A DNA stretch of 35,629 nucleotides. Origin: an uncultured Clostridia bacterium (GTDB lineage Bacteria; Bacillota; Clostridia; TANB77; CAG-508). Numbering within the stretch: position 1 is the first letter of the stretch; each line of letters begins with the position of its first letter. Below are positions 25,401 to 32,639 of the stretch, piece by piece. The stretch covers positions 1 to 35,629 of the forward strand of contig CANQJY010000003.1 of NCBI GenBank assembly GCA_947624365.1, in the 5' to 3' direction. The translations under genes and the position numbers were made by a program. The notes below the pieces were generated by a model. That model was not told where the DNA came from. It worked only from the letters and a program-made list of their open reading frames with translations, and ran no database searches.

Positions 25401-27415
25401 TTAACTACTTCTGTTCCTATATTTGCTCCTTCTGCATAGTGCATTGCTTTTTCGTTTGTATATTGCATTGTAAATGCTGTATCTGCATTTTTTTGTTTCT
25501 TATTTGTTGTTAAATTTGCTGTTATTAAAATTGTTGCACCATCAATTGCTATTCCTTTGTATTTTGTTTGTTCTCCTTGTAATTGTATTTCTATTACATT
25601 TCCTCTTTGCCCTACTGGTCCGATTACCATTTCATCTTCATTGATTAAATTTATTGATGTTACTTCTATATTTTCAAATTCTTGTGGTAATGTTAATGTA
25701 ATGTGTGGATTTTTGTATAATTCATATTTTTCATTATTGCTATGTAAAACTGCTCTAATCTCTACATTTTCGTTTGTGCGCATTGTAGAAAATTCTGTTT
25801 TACTTACACTTAAACTTGCATGTGTTTGTGTTTCTTGTAATTTTACTGTTGCTGTTGCATCTGATACTGTGTTTTCAATTTGTCCTAACATATATGATGT
25901 ATGTAATGCAAAATTTATTTCTGTTACATTTTGCATTGCTTGTCTGTTTTGTGCTGGTATTAACTTTGTTGTTTCTATTTTTAATATTCCTGCTTTTACT
26001 GGTTTTGTTGTCTCTACTGTGATTGCTCCAATTCCTACTGGCATTTCAATAGCAACATTTTGATTTTCATCTGCTCCTGTTGTTGCTGAAATTTGTGCTA
26101 TAATAGCTCCTGTTGCTTGATTTTTTATTGAAATATTTCCTTCTTCTCCTAATATGTCTTTTAAGTTGTTTAGATTTACTTTTATAGATTTTGTTTGGAT
26201 ATTTGATACATTTGTATTTGCATTGTTTTCTTGTATTTTAATTCCTTCTGCAACTCCTGCTAAATTTACTTGTATATCCATTTCTTGTTCTATTGTTCTT
26301 TCTATGCCTTCATATATTGTTCCTTTATATATTTCATTTTCGGTATTATTAAGAGAAACTTCAATAACACTATCTATCTCTTCTGATGATAATGTTGTTT
26401 TTCGATTAAATTTTGCAACTGTCTTGTTACTATCATATAATGATATTTCTGCATTTGCTACTATTGTCTGTTCTTCTATTGACTCTGTTCCTTCATATAC
26501 ATATGTAACAATATATTTGTCAGTTCCTGATTTTTCCCATACCACTTTTCCTTGTTGCTCTTCATTTTCAATAGTAATTGTTAGTTTTCCTGTTGTTTTG
26601 TCATATGTATAATTTCCTTCTTCTAATGTTTTTCCATTTGTTACTAATTGTTCAGGTGATTGTACAGAAACATTTATTGGGTATTTGCCTTGTAATGTCG
26701 GTGCCTGTAATTCTACTTTTTCAGTTTTAATTGGATATAGATTGTTTTCCATTCCTGCTTCTATTTGTAATTGAATTACTCTGTTTTGTGATGCTTCGTA
26801 TTGGAATACTTTATTTGTTAAAACTGATTGGTTTAGTACTATTCCTTTGTTTTCTTCATCATATGGACTTGTCATTTGCAATGTAACTGTTCTAGTTCCT
26901 GTTACTTTTGCTGTATCTGGTCTTTTGCCATATGTGTATGTACCTTCTAATTTTAGCTTGCTTTCCATGCTTAATAAAGATACATCAAAGTTTGTATCTG
27001 TTAAGAATTCAATTCCAACTGGTATTTCAACTGTTTCTCCTGCAGTAATTTGGTTTAATTCAATTGAATTTTCTGTAATGTTATTAATTCTCTCGTCTTC
27101 GCTATTTGTTTTGAATTTAAAATTACTGTTTTGTAAAGAAACTTTTCCATTGAAGTATCCTTCTTGTTTTACTGCAATTTGCAAATATAGCATTAGGTCT
27201 GTTGCATTTGCTTTTGCCCCATATTCTGATACTTGATTTTCTCCTTCCTTGAAATATGCCATAAATTCGATGTTTTTATGGCTTGTCGCTTTCTTTTGTG
27301 CTATCGCATCTACTGCATATGTTACTGCATTTGCGCCAACAAAAATAAAGTTGATGGCTGTTAGTGTGATAATAAGTGCAATAGATATCATGATTTTGCA
27401 TGTTTTGTTTCTCAT
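22421..27415 (-). CDS. Giant surface protein with DUF11-like repeats and C-terminal anchor
   Basis: A 1664-aa protein with an N-terminal signal (ISIALIITLTAINFIFVGAN) and a long series of beta-sandwich-like repeats up to about residue 1250. Several resemble DUF11 (GEKIEYTITAKNTGSVEVSD, GDTVTYKIDVTNKGTKNVAN). A GGEQQ repeat tract spans residues about 1268-1321. Then come an SdrD-like B domain (ISGTAWLDENENGQRDSNEK), a further DUF11-like domain, and a C-terminal helix (VVATVLVVVAVITILGVGAL) followed by KKLIKSDGI. IKTGE just before the helix may be a degenerate sorting motif. The ATG has AGGAGGT upstream. It is the first gene of the two-gene surface operon, from a strong promoter at 27463-27491. 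Function beyond a cell-surface role is unknown. Confidence 0.82.
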   Translation of the reverse strand: MRNKTCKIMISIALIITLTAINFIFVGANAVTYAVDAIAQKKATSHKNIEFMAYFKEGENQVSEYGAKANATDLMLYLQIAVKQEGYFNGKVSLQNSNFKFKTNSEDERINNITENSIELNQITAGETVEIPVGIEFLTDTNFDVSLLSMESKLKLEGTYTYGKRPDTAKVTGTRTVTLQMTSPYDEENKGIVLNQSVLTNKVFQYEASQNRVIQLQIEAGMENNLYPIKTEKVELQAPTLQGKYPINVSVQSPEQLVTNGKTLEEGNYTYDKTTGKLTITIENEEQQGKVVWEKSGTDKYIVTYVYEGTESIEEQTIVANAEISLYDSNKTVAKFNRKTTLSSEEIDSVIEVSLNNTENEIYKGTIYEGIERTIEQEMDIQVNLAGVAEGIKIQENNANTNVSNIQTKSIKVNLNNLKDILGEEGNISIKNQATGAIIAQISATTGADENQNVAIEMPVGIGAITVETTKPVKAGILKIETTKLIPAQNRQAMQNVTEINFALHTSYMLGQIENTVSDATATVKLQETQTHASLSVSKTEFSTMRTNENVEIRAVLHSNNEKYELYKNPHITLTLPQEFENIEVTSINLINEDEMVIGPVGQRGNVIEIQLQGEQTKYKGIAIDGATILITANLTTNKKQKNADTAFTMQYTNEKAMHYAEGANIGTEVVNTKIVSYAGLITTNAIEQYGIETINNEGNKSGELELATGAKTATVSAQIINNDETVMKDVTILGTFPTEKAMEENNIEVEGSNIQVSGTDESAVKIYYSENANATEDINNASNKWEENIANTSKVKKYAIVMDELQPSQEVDFAYNMNIPANLEYNMGVSENYKVSYITNETQKQSVEANTLSLKTGVGPEVTTTLTANVGSKDGQVAKEGEKIEYTITAKNTGSVEVSDVKLIGQVPEGTVYVEEFVLGGVEAEETSELEDCLQEQTNKKEVIFEGIKLEPGQEITKTYMVKVQKGTDKVTVSNKIEVQYGEAKKESNTVETEIETGNVEIDIISSTSAKDVMNAETICMYTISVKNISDKDLKNVKIILNAENATIKEIFNLENLESIEDSNAYTIKQLNNSEKVKLIITAKIDNITDVETKTGQIQPIAEVDREKYYANRKQFTINAFLLEIENISQNESQYVKAGDTVTYKIDVTNKGTKNVANIRLQDIISPQEEFSSIEVEGDQLIGSKYEISNSSRDYTTKLTITDSVDPNQTKSYYVTTQIEPTLANNKALEIKNIADLYAESTHLGQAETIHIIEPFEWNNDFSSEEPDGEQQGGEQQGGEQQGGEQQGGEQQGGEQQGGEQQGGEQQGGEQQGGEQQGGEQTKQTKLISGTAWLDENENGQRDSNEKLLNGITVKLFNTQTNQFQNNAKGEQIKTTTNENGMYTLSEVPQGSFMVVFEYDNAKYALTTYEKEGVASERNSKVISREMEIDGVQKTVAVTEEIPVKDEHISYINIGLKERKVYDMKLEKMITRVIVQNANGTETTQFPDSTLAKIDIHAKQLSSSNVVVEYKIRVTNEGETEGYIRKIQDYVSADYKFSSELNKDWYQDGSNIYNNSLANTKLAPGESKEVILTLTKQMTENNTGLITNVAEIAESYNEQGLKDADSTEGNRAKGEDDMASADLIISIKTGEVVATVLVVVAVITILGVGALVITKKLIKSDGI
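23451..23610. repeat. 15-bp coding minisatellite (GGEQQ tract)
   Basis: About eleven tandem copies of a 15-base unit (plus-strand form CTTGTTGCTCTCCTC, with C/T and C/A variants) encode repeated Gly-Gly-Glu-Gln-Gln on the minus strand. Units differ at only two or three positions, and 15 is a multiple of three, so gain or loss of units would keep the frame. The tract separates the repeat body from the B domain of the 1664-aa protein, like a flexible spacer. Confidence 0.95.
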
Positions 27416-27462
27416 GATAATACCTCCTATGTTTTTTAAATTACATAATATATCTATTATCT

Positions 27463-27491
27463 ATTATACACGGTATTTTGTAGTTTTTCAA
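27463..27491 (-). promoter_or_regulatory. Promoter of the surface-protein operon
   Basis: On the minus strand, TTGAAA (27491-27486), a 17-base spacer and TATAAT (27468-27463) are near-consensus. The start codon is 47 bases downstream of the -10 box. Confidence 0.7.
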
Positions 27492-27537
27492 GGGATTTTT
27501 CAGATTTTTTAAGTTTTTATGTGAATTTTTGGCTTTT

Positions 27538-27551
27538 TTATGCTACGGAAA
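27538..27551. other. Shared 14-base intergenic motif, copy 2
   Basis: TTATGCTACGGAAA, identical to 11625-11638. It lies 46 bases upstream of the -35 box of the surface operon promoter; the first copy lies 49 bases upstream of its own. Confidence 0.3.
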
Positions 27552-27590
27552 GCGTTTTTTAGGTTTTTTATGTCATTTTTATGAAGTTTT

Positions 27591-27608
27591 TATTACAAAT
27601 TTGTAATA
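27591..27608. other. Perfect 18-base AT-rich palindrome
   Basis: TATTACAAATTTGTAATA reads the same on both strands. It lies between two divergent transcription units, 100 bases upstream of one -35 box and 112 bases before the plus-strand start codon. An operator for a dimeric regulator is possible, but AT-rich palindromes also arise by chance. Confidence 0.25.
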
Positions 27609-27719
27609 TATTTTTTTCTATTTTAGGGATAATCACTTTTATAGTCTTTTTAGATATACAAGCATTTTTTTTGTTTGATTTCATATCATATAAGTAAATA
27701 GAAAGTAGGGTGGTTTAGA

Positions 27720-28100
27720 ATGGATTCAATTGACCAAAATACTATGAATAATATAAAAAACATGGTAGATAATGGGGATTTAAATGGCGCTATTTCTCAG
27801 ATTTCACCAGAAATGATACAAAATTTTTCTAAGATGTTTTCTAATAATAATTCAAACTCTGAGACGCCCAAAGAGACAAATCAAGAGGTAAATGGTGTTG
27901 ATGTAAATCAAATTATGAAATTGGCTAGTGCCTTTAATAATCAAAAAAATGATCCTAGGAGTAATTTATTAAATTCTTTGAAGCCGTATTTGAGAGATGG
28001 AAAAAAGGAAAAATTAGATAGTTATATTAATTTGATGAACATGAGTAAAATTGCAGATATGATGAAAAACAATCCTAACATAAATAAGGGGAATTCGTAA
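27720..28100 (+). CDS. Small hydrophilic protein of unknown function
   Basis: A 126-aa soluble protein with no membrane segment. The first 40 residues are helical and acidic (DQNTMNNIKNMVDNGDLNGA), the middle is Asn- and Glu-rich and probably disordered, and the C-terminal third (DPRSNLLNSLKPYLRDGKKE, then LDSYINLMNMSKIADMM) looks like the best-folded part. I have a weak impression of similar LKPYL-containing small proteins in other clostridia but cannot name a family. ATG with GGGTGG upstream. Its stop overlaps the next start by one base (TAATG), so the two products are probably made together. Confidence 0.7.
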   Translation: MDSIDQNTMNNIKNMVDNGDLNGAISQISPEMIQNFSKMFSNNNSNSETPKETNQEVNGVDVNQIMKLASAFNNQKNDPRSNLLNSLKPYLRDGKKEKLDSYINLMNMSKIADMMKNNPNINKGNS

Positions 28101-28369
28101 TGCCTTTCCCTTTTTCTCCTTTTCCTTTTAGATTTTCTCCTCCTTATTATATGCACTCTCCATTACCTGAAAATAATAATAAAAAACGCATTGAAAATAA
28201 TAATTCTCATAATGCGTTTTTTGACCAAGACGAACCAATTTTTGAATTGTTTGGTATTCGCCTGTTTTTTGATGATATTTTAATTATTTGTCTTTTAATT
28301 TTTTTATATCAAGAACAGGTAACAGATCAAATGTTATATATTGTGCTTTTTTTGTTGCTATTGTCTTAA
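28100..28369 (+). CDS. Small membrane protein of unknown function
   Basis: An 89-aa protein. The N-terminus is rich in Pro and aromatic residues (PFPFSPFPFRFSPPYYMHSP), followed by an Asn-rich polar stretch. The C-terminal 40 residues form one or two hydrophobic helices (LFFDDILIICLLIFLYQEQ, then MLYIVLFLLLLS). Translation is coupled to the gene before it through a TAATG overlap. Its TAA stop ends at 28369, one base before the end of the convergent minC gene, with no terminator visible between them. No known family recognised. Confidence 0.65.
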   Translation: MPFPFSPFPFRFSPPYYMHSPLPENNNKKRIENNNSHNAFFDQDEPIFELFGIRLFFDDILIICLLIFLYQEQVTDQMLYIVLFLLLLS

Positions 28370-28983
28370 TTATTGGATTTCAATTACATCTTGTACAACA
28401 CTAACATATGCTTGCTTGTGAAGTGGTTCTTCATCTCTGTTAATCTCTTTTACTATATTTGCAATTCTCACTTGTACTGTATCTAATATTCCTGCTGCAA
28501 TAATAGCCTGTTTGTTTCCTTTCGCTCCGCGCATGTGCCAATCCTCTTAGTGTTCCCAATATAACAATATTATCAGATGCAATAACCTCTGCTCCTGAAT
28601 TAACATCACCTAAAACAACTATGCTTCCTTCTTTTTCTAATTTTTGGCCGTGAACGTAATGATCCTCTATGGAATGTTGTTTCTGATATTAATGTTTCTT
28701 TTTCAAATGTTTTTGTGATACTTGCTAATCCTAATGTTTTTGGTGTGTCAAAATCAATTACAACATCTAATTCTTTTTGTATTAAATCTTGTATTTCGTC
28801 AATTTCTTTATTTTTTAATACTTTTCCTGTTACTCTTATTGGTGTTTTTTCCTGTTGATATAATTTTTTTAATTCTGGCAGTTTCTTTTTTAATACTTTT
28901 ATAATTTCTTCTTGACCTGCATTTTCTGATATTTTAAATAGAATAACATCTTTTTTTAATTGAACACTAATTACATTTTTCAT
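28370..28983 (-). pseudogene. minC: Septum-site determining protein MinC, frameshifted twice
   Basis: The start is sound: ATG at 28983 after AAGGAAGG, then an N-terminal MinC domain (MKNVISVQLKKDVILFKISE). The frame breaks after HRGSLRS, where one extra C (TCA-C-GGCCAA) shifts it to a TGA at 28606. Dropping that base restores GQKLEKEGSIVVLGDVNSGA, the conserved MinC C-domain. A second extra C after GLAHA (GCG-C-GGAGCG) breaks it again; dropping it restores GAKGNKQAIIAAGI and VVQDVIEIQ up to a TAA at 28370-28372. The span is 614 bases, which is 612 plus two. MinC inhibits FtsZ at cell poles together with MinD. No minD or minE follows. Either a true pseudogene or two sequencing errors. Confidence 0.85.
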
Positions 28984-28998
28984 TGATACATCCTTCCT

Positions 28999-31119
28999 TT
29001 ACCTAAACATTTCTGTATATGGAATTGCTGTTACGTCTTCTGTAACATTTGTTAAATTCATTCCAAAATATTCTCTCATTATTTGTTTTACTGCATCTGC
29101 TGTATAATAACCATGTCCACCATTTTCTGCCATTACAACAACGGCAATTTCTGGATCATCAAATGGTGCAAATCCTGCAAACCATGCATTTACTTTGTTT
29201 CCTGGAGCTTCTGCTGAACCTGTTTTTCCTCCAACTGCAATTTCAAAATTTTGGAAAATACTTGCTGCTGTCCCTTCCTCCGTAACAGAGCGCATTCCTT
29301 GTAATACTACATTTAAATTTTGTGGTGTAATTGTTACATTTTCATTTTCGTTTTCTTCTAAGCCAAGTTTTTGACTAATAAAGCGGTTTATGTTACTTCG
29401 AGATTCTTCTGTTCCATCTGCTTTTCTAATAGTTTTTATTATACTAACATCTATTGGTTGACCTCCATTTGCCAACATACTTATATATTTTGCCATTTGT
29501 ACTGGACTAAATTCGTTATCTCCTTGACCAATAGCTGCATTTAATGTGTCACCTGGAGCCCAATATGATTCAGTCGGATGTAGTTTTGCTTTTGATTCTT
29601 TATTTGCTAATACTCCTGCTGTTTCGTCTTGCAATTCTACTCCTGTTTTTGTTCCTAATCCAAAATATTTTGCATATTTTTCTAATACGTCTATGCCCAT
29701 TCTATCAGCTGTCTCATAAAAGAAATAGTTACAAGAGTTTTCGATTGCTCCTATTACGTTTAGTGGTCCGTGACCTCTTCCATAATCTGTGTAATACCAA
29801 CAATTCATTCTTGTTCCATATTGTTGATATTTAGTGTATACACCTGTGTCTCTAATAACAGTATTACTATTAATTGCTCCTGATTCTAATCCTGCTATTG
29901 CAGTTACCATTTTAAATATAGATCCTGGTGAATATGATGTTTGTACTGCTTTATTTACTAATGGCTTTGACTCGTCATTAATATATTTATTCCAGTTTTC
30001 TGTGCTAATTCCTCCTACAAAGTCTTCTGGATTATACCCTGGGCAACTTGCTATTGCTAGTATTTCTCCTGTTTTTACATTCATTACTACACAGCTTTCT
30101 GAGATAGCATTATATACTTTTCCAAATCCTCCTGTGCGTATTTTTTCTAGATTTGCTGAAATAGCATCTTCTGTCACTTGTTGTAAATTTGCATCAATTG
30201 TTAAAACAATATCTGCTCCTGCTGTTGCTTCTTCTGCTGTGTATTCTGCCGTAATTGTTCCATCAACTGCCATATCAACTTGTTTTATTCCTTTTCGCCC
30301 TTTTAGGTATTCTTCAAATACATATTCAATTCCTGTTTTTCCGATTATGTCATTTTGGTCATATATGTTTTTTCTTTTTTCGTATTCTTCTGCACTTATA
30401 GTTGAAGCATATCCTAATACATGTGATGCTAAACTTCCTTTTGGATATGTTCTTTCTGGTGTAACAAAAATATTAACTCCTGGAAATTTGTCTGCATTTT
30501 CAGAAAATTCTGCAACTGCTTCTCTTGGAATGTCTTTAGCTATTGTAATAGCTTTAGTGCTACTATATCCTTCTCTTACAATTTCATATCTAATTCGCAT
30601 TATATTTCGTACTTCTACTATATTTTCCTGTGTGATTTCATATTTGTCTTTTATAATAAAAAATGCTTGTTCTGCTGTTGCATTTGTTGGTATATCATTA
30701 CTTTTTTTCCAATTTTCTAATGTTTCTCCTTGTATTGTATATGCATATGGGTCTATTGATATTGGAAAATGATCTGGATATTCGACTTGATATTTTTCTA
30801 ATACTTGTATTATATTCAAAATTGCGGTATTTAATGTGCTAATATCTATTTTGCTCCTATATAATTCTAATCCAAATTTTGTTTTAGAACTTACTAATAC
30901 ATTGCCAGATTTGTCCATTATTGAGCCTCTTGCCGCTTCTAATTCGCTTTCTCTTGTTAATCTAGTGTTTGATTGTTCTCTATACTCGGCTCCATGTACA
31001 ATTTGAAGGTTGAATAATTGTACAATTAGAATAATCCCTATAACGTACATAAATATTGTAAGTATGTTAAATCTTAAATTGGTATTAGCCGAATTATTTT
31101 TAGTTATTCTCTTTGCCAA
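28999..31119 (-). CDS. mrdA: Penicillin-binding protein 2 (class B PBP, elongation transpeptidase)
   Basis: Peptidoglycan DD-transpeptidase for lateral wall growth, 706 aa. One N-terminal membrane helix (FNILTIFMYVIGIILIVQLF), a PBP dimerisation domain (RGSIMDKSGNVLVSSKT, then YPKGSLASHVLGY), and a C-terminal transpeptidase. Active-site motifs: Ser400-Ile-Phe-Lys403 (PGSIFKM, the usual second residue being Thr), Ser-Cys-Asn in ENSCNYFF, and Lys632-Thr-Gly in GGKTGSAEAPG. The start is TTG at 31119, nine bases after AAGGAGG. It sits after mreD in the cell-shape operon, as PBP2 often does in clostridia; the symbol mrdA rests on that context. Confidence 0.92.
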   Translation of the reverse strand: MAKRITKNNSANTNLRFNILTIFMYVIGIILIVQLFNLQIVHGAEYREQSNTRLTRESELEAARGSIMDKSGNVLVSSKTKFGLELYRSKIDISTLNTAILNIIQVLEKYQVEYPDHFPISIDPYAYTIQGETLENWKKSNDIPTNATAEQAFFIIKDKYEITQENIVEVRNIMRIRYEIVREGYSSTKAITIAKDIPREAVAEFSENADKFPGVNIFVTPERTYPKGSLASHVLGYASTISAEEYEKRKNIYDQNDIIGKTGIEYVFEEYLKGRKGIKQVDMAVDGTITAEYTAEEATAGADIVLTIDANLQQVTEDAISANLEKIRTGGFGKVYNAISESCVVMNVKTGEILAIASCPGYNPEDFVGGISTENWNKYINDESKPLVNKAVQTSYSPGSIFKMVTAIAGLESGAINSNTVIRDTGVYTKYQQYGTRMNCWYYTDYGRGHGPLNVIGAIENSCNYFFYETADRMGIDVLEKYAKYFGLGTKTGVELQDETAGVLANKESKAKLHPTESYWAPGDTLNAAIGQGDNEFSPVQMAKYISMLANGGQPIDVSIIKTIRKADGTEESRSNINRFISQKLGLEENENENVTITPQNLNVVLQGMRSVTEEGTAASIFQNFEIAVGGKTGSAEAPGNKVNAWFAGFAPFDDPEIAVVVMAENGGHGYYTADAVKQIMREYFGMNLTNVTEDVTAIPYTEMFR

Positions 31120-31148
31120 TTATATTTTCCTCCTTTTGCTCAATTTTA

Positions 31149-31682
31149 TTAAAAATATCGCGTTAATATTGTACTTTCTTTATATGTGTTTTCTAGATAA
31201 TATCCAAATTTTTGCATTAGTGGGTATAATATGACTGTTAAAATGATATTGTATATTACTTCTATTACTAGTATTTTTATAAATGTCAAAATTTCCAAAT
31301 TTGTTGAAAAAACAATGTAGTTCGCAAAATAGCAAACTATTTCAAAAAAGGCTGTTGATATTCCTATAATCATCATAATTGTAATACGGCTATTTTTTGA
31401 AAAGTTTTTGTCAAATAATTTTGCAATAATCCCTACAACTCCTAAAGTAATTGCACTTATTCCTACTTTGCTTTTAAAAAGATAATCTAATATAAATCCT
31501 AAAATTATTCCATAAGTTACACCCATAAATTTGCTACCAAATAGTCCAATAAATATAATGCAAATTACAAATAAATTTGGCATAACTCCTGCAATAGTAA
31601 ACCAATTGAAAAAGTTGGATTGCAAGAAGTACGCAATAAACAATAATAAAATAACAAATATATGTGTTAATACTTTTCTCAT
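31149..31682 (-). CDS. mreD: Rod shape-determining protein MreD
   Basis: A 177-aa integral membrane protein with about five hydrophobic helices, matching the MreD family in size, topology and context. Family-like features are the N-terminal FVILLLFIAYFLQSNFFNWF, the PNLFVICIIFIGLF helix and the small-residue GVTYGIILGFILDYLF segment. MreD links the MreC periplasmic scaffold to wall synthases at the inner membrane. ATG at 31682 with GGGAGGAAAG upstream. It starts 21 bases after mreC stops. Sequence alone is weakly diagnostic for MreD; gene order makes the call firm. Confidence 0.9.
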   Translation of the reverse strand: MRKVLTHIFVILLLFIAYFLQSNFFNWFTIAGVMPNLFVICIIFIGLFGSKFMGVTYGIILGFILDYLFKSKVGISAITLGVVGIIAKLFDKNFSKNSRITIMMIIGISTAFFEIVCYFANYIVFSTNLEILTFIKILVIEVIYNIILTVILYPLMQKFGYYLENTYKESTILTRYF

Positions 31683-31703
31683 GCTTTCCTCCCTTTTCTT
31701 TAC

Positions 31704-32516
31704 CTAATTGTTTATAACTAATACTGTATCTAATTTATTAAAATCAACTGCTGTTTCAATTACAGCATATCTGTCTGTAATATTTTTTGATGGGCTTACA
31801 TTTTTAATGCTTCCTACATGTATTCCCTTTGGATAAATTCCTCCTAATCCTGATGTTTCTATACTGTCTCCTTGGATTATATTCGCATCTGTTGGAATAT
31901 ACATTCCTCTTAATTCTGTTGTGTTTTCTAATGTTCCTTTACATACAATACTGTCTTTATTTGTCCCCATCATGCAACTAACTGAACTTGCTGTATCTAT
32001 TATTGTCTGTACCTTTGCAGTTTTGTCTGTAACTGACACAATATGCCCTACTAATCCTTTGTCTGCTATTACTGTCATGTTTTCTGCAATTCCATCTTTA
32101 CTTCCTACATTTATTATTATTGTTTTTGAGTAATTACTTATGTCTTTGTTAATTATGTATGCTGGGATTGTTTTGTATTCTGCATATTTTTGGTTTAGTT
32201 CTAAGTATTCTTTTAGGGTTTCATTTTCTGTTTTTATATTTTCTAATTCTCTTAAAGATTGCTCTAATTCACTATTTTGTTTTTTTAGTTGTTGGTTTTC
32301 TTCTTTTAAGTTTTGGACATCTGTAAAAAAAGCGTCATTTCCATTCATTTTGTTTTTTAAATATGTTAATCCATTTTGAATTGGCATTACTAGTTTGTTT
32401 GCTACGTTTTCAAAAAAAGAAGTGTTACTTTCACCATTAGAAAATATTACTATAAAAATAAGTATTATAATGGTTATAATTATTCCTAAAATGCCTACTT
32501 TGTTCTTTTTTAGCAT
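31704..32516 (-). CDS. mreC: Rod shape-determining protein MreC
   Basis: A membrane-anchored scaffold of the elongation machinery, 270 aa. One N-terminal helix (VGILGIIITIIILIFIVIFS), a coiled coil (LKEENQQLKKQNSELEQSLR, about residues 70-105), then the beta-barrel pair typical of MreC (NVGSKDGIAENMTVIADKGL, VGHIVSVTDKTAKVQTI, GLGGIYPKGIHVGSIKNVSP). I start at the ATG at 32516, preceded by GAGAGGAA; the frame is open 13 codons further but has no better site. Repeat copy D stands between mreB and this start, so this operon junction carries a potential long hairpin about 33 bases before the start codon. Confidence 0.94.
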   Translation of the reverse strand: MLKKNKVGILGIIITIIILIFIVIFSNGESNTSFFENVANKLVMPIQNGLTYLKNKMNGNDAFFTDVQNLKEENQQLKKQNSELEQSLRELENIKTENETLKEYLELNQKYAEYKTIPAYIINKDISNYSKTIIINVGSKDGIAENMTVIADKGLVGHIVSVTDKTAKVQTIIDTASSVSCMMGTNKDSIVCKGTLENTTELRGMYIPTDANIIQGDSIETSGLGGIYPKGIHVGSIKNVSPSKNITDRYAVIETAVDFNKLDTVLVINN

Positions 32517-32548
32517 ATATATTCCTCTCTCTTTCTTTTTGTCGCTTT

Positions 32549-32639
32549 TGTCCATTTTGGGACGGTCCTTTTTTGGACATTTGTCTCAAATGTCCAAAAA
32601 AGGACCGTCCCAAAATGGACAAAACGGGCAAAATGGACA
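32549..32639. repeat. Palindromic repeat family, copy D
   Basis: The left arm (32549-32579) and right arm (32591-32621) are 31-nt perfect reverse complements around an 11-nt loop. Arm variant: CCATTTTGGGACGG. A degenerate partial unit follows (32622-32639, ending AAAATGGACA), and the mreB stop codon begins at the next base (32640). It lies inside the cell-shape operon, between mreB and mreC. Confidence 0.9.

Larger units (their letters stand above)
27416..27719. other. Divergent intergenic region
   Basis: No gene is visible. The region holds the ribosome binding site and promoter of the 1664-aa gene, the 14-base motif at 27538-27551, a perfect 18-base palindrome at 27591-27608, and a GGGTGG ribosome binding site before the plus-strand gene at 27720. 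I found no strong consensus promoter for the plus-strand pair. Confidence 0.6.
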
